Both the position numbers and the translations under genes were made by a program. A stretch of 64,000 bases of DNA, from the NCBI RefSeq assembly GCF_964340395.1, contig NC_135551.1, positions 2,779,001 through 2,843,000 on the forward strand, read 5' to 3'. Below the pieces are notes generated by a model, which had not been told where the DNA came from, did no database searches, and saw only the letters and a list, made by a program, of their open reading frames with translations. The stretch is from Glandiceps talaboti (lineage: Eukaryota; Hemichordata; Enteropneusta; Spengelidae). Shown in pieces: positions 49,601 to 58,015 of the stretch (the first letter of the stretch is position 1; each line of letters begins with the position of its first letter).

Positions 49601-52600
49601 GTCTGTTACCATAACACCTGTTACTATGACAACCTGTTACTATGACACCTGTTATTATGACAGTCTGTTACTAAGAGTCTGTTATTGTGACACACAATTA
49701 CAACCAGTAACACTGAAGTAAAGCACTTTCTCTATATGCTACACTTGTTTTAATATATCATTCATAGTACAACCAGTAACACTGAAGTAAAGCACTTTCT
49801 CTATATGCTACACTTGTTTTAATATATCATTCATAGTACAACCAGTAACAATGAAGTAAAGCACTTTCTCTATATGCTACACTTGTTTTAATATATCATT
49901 CATAGTACAACCAGTAACAATGAAGTAAAGCACTTTCTCTATATGCTACTTGTTTATATTATTCATAGTACAACCAGTAGAATTAAAGCACTTTCTCTAC
50001 GTGCTACACTCGTTTATAGCATTCACATTACAACCAGTAATACTGAAGTAAAGCACTTTCTCTATATATGCTACACTTGTTTATAGCTTTCATAGTACAA
50101 CTAGTAACACTGAAGTAAAGCACTTTCTCTATTTGCTACACTCATTTATAGCATTCATATCAAATGTAAAAGTATACCGTTTCAATTGGTTTATTTACAA
50201 GCCTAGCACGTGACCTTTCTAATGTGGTCAATTAGCAAATGAAACAGTATACTTTTACACTTGATATGGCTGCTATAAACGATTGTGGTACATACAGAAA
50301 ATGCTTTACTTAGGTGTTATGGTTGATAATATGAGTCTGTTACTATGGCAGTCTGTTACTATGACACATGTTACTATGACAGTCTGTTACTATGACACCT
50401 GTTACTATATGCCATGTTACCATGACAGCCTGTTACTATGACACCTGTTACTTGGACAGCCTGTTACTATGACACATGTTAGTATGACAGCCTGTTACTA
50501 TGACAACCTAACACATGTACTGAGAGATATAGCAAGGCTGAGTTCAGACTGTCTCTACCTTATTGTAATCTACTTTATGACCTTAGATGAGTTTGGACAT
50601 CATGCTACAATGGTTACATAGTTACATAGTAAGGAAAACATGGATCTCCTAAAATGTGTGAATGTTACCAAGTTACTACTAACCATGTATGGTTCAATGT
50701 TACCAAGTTACTACTTACCATGTATGGTTCAATGTTACCAAGTTACTACTAACCATGTATGGTTCAATGTTACCAAGTTACTACTTACCATGTATGGTTT
50801 AATGTTACCAAGTTACTACTTACCATGTATGGTTTAATGTTACCAAGTTACTACTTACCATGTATGGTTTAAGAATGTTACCAAGTTACTACTTACCATG
50901 TATGGTTTAATGTTACCAAGTTACTACTTACCATGTATGGTTCATAGAAGAGATCTCCAATACCCTCTGAGATGTCTTTAATCAGACCATAGGGATTACC
51001 AAGTACATCTAGACCAAGCAGTAATACATAAGCTTGCTTGATTGCCTGTGATGTGTAATGACCTCTGACCTCTGATAACAGCTGTTCTCTTGACATTAGC
51101 ATATTAGTTCTCTCAAAGAAGGCAAGTCTGAAAGCAAATCAAAAGTTCCTATAATATCATGTTTCAATTGAAATTTATATGTTTAATTGTACATGTGGGG
51201 CCTGGCCTGGCAGAAAGGTGATGTACCACAGGGGGCATGGCCAGGCAGAAAGGTGATGTACCACAGGGGGCATGGCCTGGTAGAAAGGTGATGTACCACA
51301 GGGGGCATGGCCTGGCAGAAAGGTGATGTACCACATGTAGCATGGACTGGCAGGAGGGTGATGTACCACAGGGGGCATAATTGTCATCTATGTGTACTAT
51401 GTCACATTAATTGTCATCTATGTGTACTATGTTCTACATTCTGGTAGAGGTTTGACACATGTCATGCTTGAATGGTTTTCTACACCATACAATCAAGGAT
51501 GTGCCATATTGATAATCGAAACATTTACTAGAGGGCCTTACAGTGTAAGAATGACAAATACTCGAGCCGATCCAAGCCATAGAGGTGCTGTAAAAAATGC
51601 TAAAAATACACGAAAAATGTCAGTTTTCACCCTTTGTACCCCTTTTTAAAAGCTTTCAATCTACGTTGTTACTCATATGGCAATGGAATGACCCTTTTTT
51701 GGGTTGATAAAACATGACTATAAACAAATTCTGTCGGTGGTTTTTCGACGTAGCACATATAGTTCGAAAACAAGGTGTAGCATTCATTTTTTTACTGAAA
51801 TTTAGTTTTAAAAATTCATTAAAAAAAATGAAGATGGATATTGACAACAACCACCGACAGAAGTTGGACAATTTTATAAGGAATATATAAATGCCAATAA
51901 AAGAGTAAAACATCATGTAATTTCCCAGATAGAAATGAAAATAATAAAGATTAGTTAATTTTCATATTTACTGGTGTCATATTTTATTAATAATAAAGAA
52001 ACACAAAATAATAACACTCCTAAAACAATCATATCAAGAAGGATGTTTGCTGCAAGTTTGGTTGCAAAATCTTTATTTTGACATTTTTTATGATTTTTTT
52101 TTAAATACAACAAAGAAATGGGGGGGGGGGGGAGAAACAGCCTTTACTGCTACCTTAAAAGAAAGCTTGGCCCCAATAACATTGGTAGAGACACTTGAAT
52201 GAAGCCTCTATGTATTATGGTTTATGAAGTATGCAGTAACTATTGATTTTAACCACAGATATGGCTGTCAGTCACTAAAAGTGATATGAACACCAAAGAT
52301 AATGGTGGGAAGAGGGAAGGTATATTATTTCTTCAGTCTGTATTTAATACCTGTTAATATGAACTTGTGAGAAATGACTTGATTTTGAAGGGCAAGGTTA
52401 AAGGTCAGTGCCATTAAAGAGAGCTTACACCTTATATTATCAAATGAGGTACTTGAATGGAGTTTCTATGTACCAGTATTACATAGGGGGTTCTCACTTA
52501 ACCAGTTTAGTTGACTCTGAGTTGACTCTAGTCTTACCTAACATAAAAAAACACAAATATGAACAGTTAAGGTTGACTTTTGAGTCGAGTTAAATTTGGT

Positions 52601-55600
52601 TACTAATGGGGATTTAGAGTAGACCTATCTTTTGTGTCTGACACAAAATTCCATTTGATTACATAAATGTATTTAGTTGAAATAGATAAGGAGGGTTCCA
52701 GGGTTAAAAGTTTAGAGTTGCTGCTAAATAATTGGAACAAATGAAGGCTATGCTAATATTGGATAACTTTGGTATGTGATCTGTGTCAGGTACAAAAATT
52801 CAGTGTGAATGGAGTCCCAAATCCAGCTTAATAGTTTAACTACTTTGTGTCACCTCAGTAGTCTGAACATAGTAATAGTTTTTGAGTTATATGATAAATA
52901 TTGATTTTAAATACAAATATAACAATTATTTTGTCAAATTTGCATATATTGTAAAAACAAGTGACTTGTACCATGTACCATATAATTATGATATGTCATC
53001 TATGTGCCAGGTTTGAATGAAATTGGATATTAAGCTATGTCAGAGAAATGACCCATTAGATGGACAGAACCCACTGCAATAGCACCCCTTTGGGGGCTAA
53101 CAAATGAATGTAGCACCGAGTTAATATTTGCAAGATTTTCATATGTACTACAGACATGAAAATTGGCTGAAACTTACTTGAGTTCAACATCTCTGATATC
53201 TGTAATAGTGGCTCCAATGGAATTGATGAAGAAACCAAAGACATCAGATTTAAATGTCCTTTGTTCTGTACTTGATACATGTGGTGTACCACTCAGTGAA
53301 AAACTGATGCCAAGCTACACAGTGAGAAAAGAGCAAAACAATAACCTTCAATATCTTTATCTCAAAACTGTTGAATACTGTATGCATGGATCAAAATAAC
53401 TGCTCTGTCATTAATGTTAACAGTGTGATCAAGTCAATTAAAGTACATGTAGTTATTATTTTCTATATTAAGTAATATGATCAAAGTTGACATCTGATCA
53501 TATACCATAAGTACACTGTGCCCCTTACAAAAAATGTCACATGTGAGTTACCAGTCCTGTGGGTCTTATTTTGTTCCAAAGGACTGTCCTATAGGAATCC
53601 CTGTGAAACTCATATCCCATAAGATTTTGAAACCCAATCCTATAGAACTGTCCCATAGGAACCCTATCCAACAGGAATGCCACATGATTCCTATAGGACA
53701 GTGCTATTGGAATCAAGTGACATTCCTATATGAGGGTTCCTGTTGGAATATCATAGGCTTCGGTTTCAAAATCCTCTGGGATATGAGTCCCACAGGATTC
53801 CTACAAAGGTCAAATGTCAAAGGTGAAGTCAGAATACATTATTCAAAGGTCACAGATTTTATACCTTGATTGGAGATAGATGAAGATATTCAAAGTAGCT
53901 TTTCTGTGGTTGCTCAGCAACGATGTATGCCAGTGTTTCTTTCAGAGTTTCATTGACTCTTCCAAGGTCTTGCCTTAGCTGTACCATCTGTATAAGAAAC
54001 AGGTTGAAATAAGATATGATGTAACATTGTGAAATCTTATACCAGAAACAGATGGATCATTTGATGAGGGTGATTAGAACACTTTCTATACTAGGTTACT
54101 TAGCAACAGTTTCTATGGTGATTAGTTACTTAGCAGCTTATGTGATGGTATGGCATTAATAATCTCAGTGGTCAAAAAGAAACACTTTTGCCACTGAATT
54201 TCAATTGGTGGACGTAACTAAATTTCTCTGTTCAACCAATGACTTTCCTCTTTTCACCATAGTCACCATAGTCATGGCTTATCATGAAACTAAAATAACA
54301 ACATGTATTCAGGGGTTCAAACCTGAAGAACATTGGGACAAGTGTGACAATGACAACCAAAATTAAAGTCCTAGTAGTTATCTATGTTGTATGATTACCA
54401 ATATACAACCTTCTACTAAGTTCTAGTGGTGAAAAACAAAGGAAGAAATCCATGCTAGCATTCACAATGACTTTAAAAAGAACACATTCTTTACTACTGT
54501 CCTGCAAAAGTCAGTTATATTGTCCAGTCATTCAAAGTCAAGTATTTGATAAGTTATTGAAGATGATCTGAAAAAGAATGTAATTAGAGAAATTAAAGAG
54601 AAAAGTTGCATGCGTAATGATAGCTATGATTTGATATAATGGACTATATACTTGTAACTTTTATATATTTATACATTACTGCATTTTGTATCTTTCTACA
54701 AAATGTAAACGATAGAAGTGAAATCAAAGATGATTTCTGGTAACTTTGATTCATAACATATTTGTTGTTGTTATAGTCTGTTTATACACAAAGACATTTT
54801 CATATTTGGTGCCAGTTGTTGACATTTTCAACCAATTCAACTGATTCAGAATCAATTTGTAGACATTTTGTAAAATGTACTTTGAATACTGAGTACTATG
54901 AATGATATGTTTCAGCTATAAATATGTTGACAACACTGCTGAAATGATGGGTTAAGACTTCACATACTACCAAATTGTAGGTAACATCCCAATTTGAGAT
55001 ACTTTAATTGGTTTTATTTGTCAACAATAAATAAATATTGCACCCATTTGGCAGCATCTTTTTTTTTACTAGAAGTTGTTCTATTGAATTGTCGTATCTG
55101 TACATGTGTATGTAACAATACTTCATTACTGATTAAAACCAATGTAATGCATAGTGAGGCAGAGTAGCATCTAGCCTGAAAGAAAAGAATATCATTAATA
55201 TGATGCTCAGACACAAGTCAATACATTACAAGAAATTTTGTTCAACCATATTATACCCTTGTTATGCCAAGTTCCTCTACGGCATTTTAATGAGTTTATT
55301 CATAAATTAAAATAATTAATTAGGCAAATGACACATTAAAACTAATAATTATGTAAACAAGCTTTATGTGACATGTAAGCTTTGTTATGTATGTACCAAA
55401 TAATGTGGAAGTTGAAATCTGCATTACTTAAAATATTGTCTAATTACTGAAAATCATTATTTTTATGCAAATGAGTCATTAAGATAGCTATATCAACAAG
55501 CCTTATAGGACACATGCACTTTGTTATTATCAAGGTATGTACCAAATTATAAAATTGTAAGCTGGCATTCTTTAGTCTAATTAATAAAAACCATTCATTA

Positions 55601-56297
55601 TGCAAATGACTGATTACAATTATAAACCACATCAGCAAATATCAAACTCATGTGCTTTATTATCATCAATTTATGTACCAGATTATATGCAATTTGAAGT
55701 TTACATTCTTAAGATATAACCTAGTAATTAGTAATTATGCAAATGACTAACTACAATTATAAACTATATCATACACTTGCACTTGTTGTCATCAATTGAC
55801 ATATCAAATTATATGAAATTTAAAGTTTGTATTCTTAAGAGATACCGGTAGTCTAATTACTGAAATCATTAATTATGCAAATGACATATTAAAACTTAGA
55901 GCTATGTAAATAAGCTTTAGAGGGAAAGGTGTTTTGTTATGTTTGAAGTATGTACCAAATAACATGGAAGTTAAAGTCTGTATTGGCAAGATATAGCTAA
56001 TTACCTAAAATCATTAATTATGCAAATTACTCATTAGGATTAACTGCTACATCAAGATAAGACAGATGCACCCTGTTAACATCAACATATTTACAACTTA
56101 CATTAAATTTGACAGTCATGCACTATGAAGATAATGCCTAATTATTGAAAATAGTTATTTATGTAAATAGCTCATTAATATTAATAGGATGGTTACCAAA
56201 CCCTAACCACTTCTTCCTATTACCCTAAAGAATATGTGTACCAAATTTTGTTTTGAATTGAGAGGAAAGATATGGCCAGATACAGACAGAGACAGGC

Positions 56298-56328
<31 letters not shown>

Positions 56329-57890
56329 GAGAGATATCTCCATACTATAACTTTCCTTCATGGAAGGTAAAAATTTTGCCAAATATATCAGCTATATTTT
56401 TGCCATTGAACAGGTTTGTTTAACTTTCCAATACCAAACTTGCTCATACTTTTTACTTGTTATGATATATTTCACTAGAACTATATCATACTCAAAGTAC
56501 CCACTTTGCAACTATTTTTGAAAGAGTGTTGCACAATGGGAAACTATGGACAAAAATCTTTGGTTGTGAACAACAACAATGACATGGCAGTAAATGAAAA
56601 AAATATTGCCAATGGCATTGTAGCACAACTGTACAGTTTTTAAAAATGTTTATCCATATGCTAGTCTATGCTAACAATAGGTGTTCATTTGCTGAATGAC
56701 TATCCAGTTACCTAGCCAACCATGTTGCTATCTTTGTGATATACGCAATCATTTGGCTGTTGCTATGGGCATGGTCATGTTGTTAGATATATTTGCATAC
56801 ATTTTTGAATGTTTATTCATTTATCTTTCAATTCCTGTTGTTATCTTTGCAATATACGTGATTATTTGGTTGTTGCTATGGGTGTGGTCTTGTTGCTAGG
56901 CAAATTTGCATATTTTTTTGAATTTTTATTCATTTGTCTTTCCATTCCTGTTATCTTTGCAATATTCATGATTATTTTGCTGTTGCTATGAGCGTGGTCT
57001 TGTTGCTAGGTAAATTTACATACATTTTTTGAATGTTTATTCAATTGTCTATTAATCCACTTTGTCATCTTCGCAATATATGTGATCATTTGGCTGTTGC
57101 TATGGGCGTGGTCTTGTTGCTAGGCATATTTGCATACATCTAAAAAATGTTTATTCATTTGTCTTTCTGTTCCTGTTATCTTTGCTATATACATGATTTG
57201 GCTGTTGCTATGGGCATGGTCTTGTTGCTAGGCAAATTTACATACATTTTTTGAATGTTTATTCAATTGTCTAAGATTCCCGGTTCTCTTTGTGAAATAC
57301 ACCACCGGTTGGCTGTTGCTAAGGGCGTGGTCATGGTTGCTAGGGCCGATTTTGTCAACATATTTTGAAGAAAATCTGCAGAATAACACTTTCAGAAACA
57401 TCTCACCAAGTTTCAGACTCACTGACCAAGTACTTTTTGAGATAAGTTTTAGACCCAAAATGAACATTTTTACACCTAATTTGCATATCACTCATGGAAT
57501 CATTGTATGCTTAATATTTCTTTGTCCACACATCCCCAGATGCATCCCCATTAAATTTCAGCCCAATCTGCTCAGTGGTTTTGGAATTATAGATTTTTTA
57601 CCAAAAAGACACACTTTTAGCCCTAATTTGCATATTACTGATGGGACCATCGTATCATGAACAATTCTTACTAAAACCACCCTGAAGAATGTTTCACCCA
57701 ATTTTCAGCACAATCTGTCCAGTAGTTTTTGAGTTTAAGTTTTTGACCAAAAATCACATTTTTTGACCCAAATCACAAACCGATGGTAAGATCATTTTGA
57801 TTTGAACAATTTCCCAACTAGACACCCAAGGTAATGGACCTACCAAATATCATGGCAATTGGTTCAGCGATTTTTGACTTTAAGTTGTTT

Positions 57891-57940
<50 letters not shown>

Positions 57941-57952
57941 ACCCACACACAT

Positions 57953-58015
<63 letters not shown>

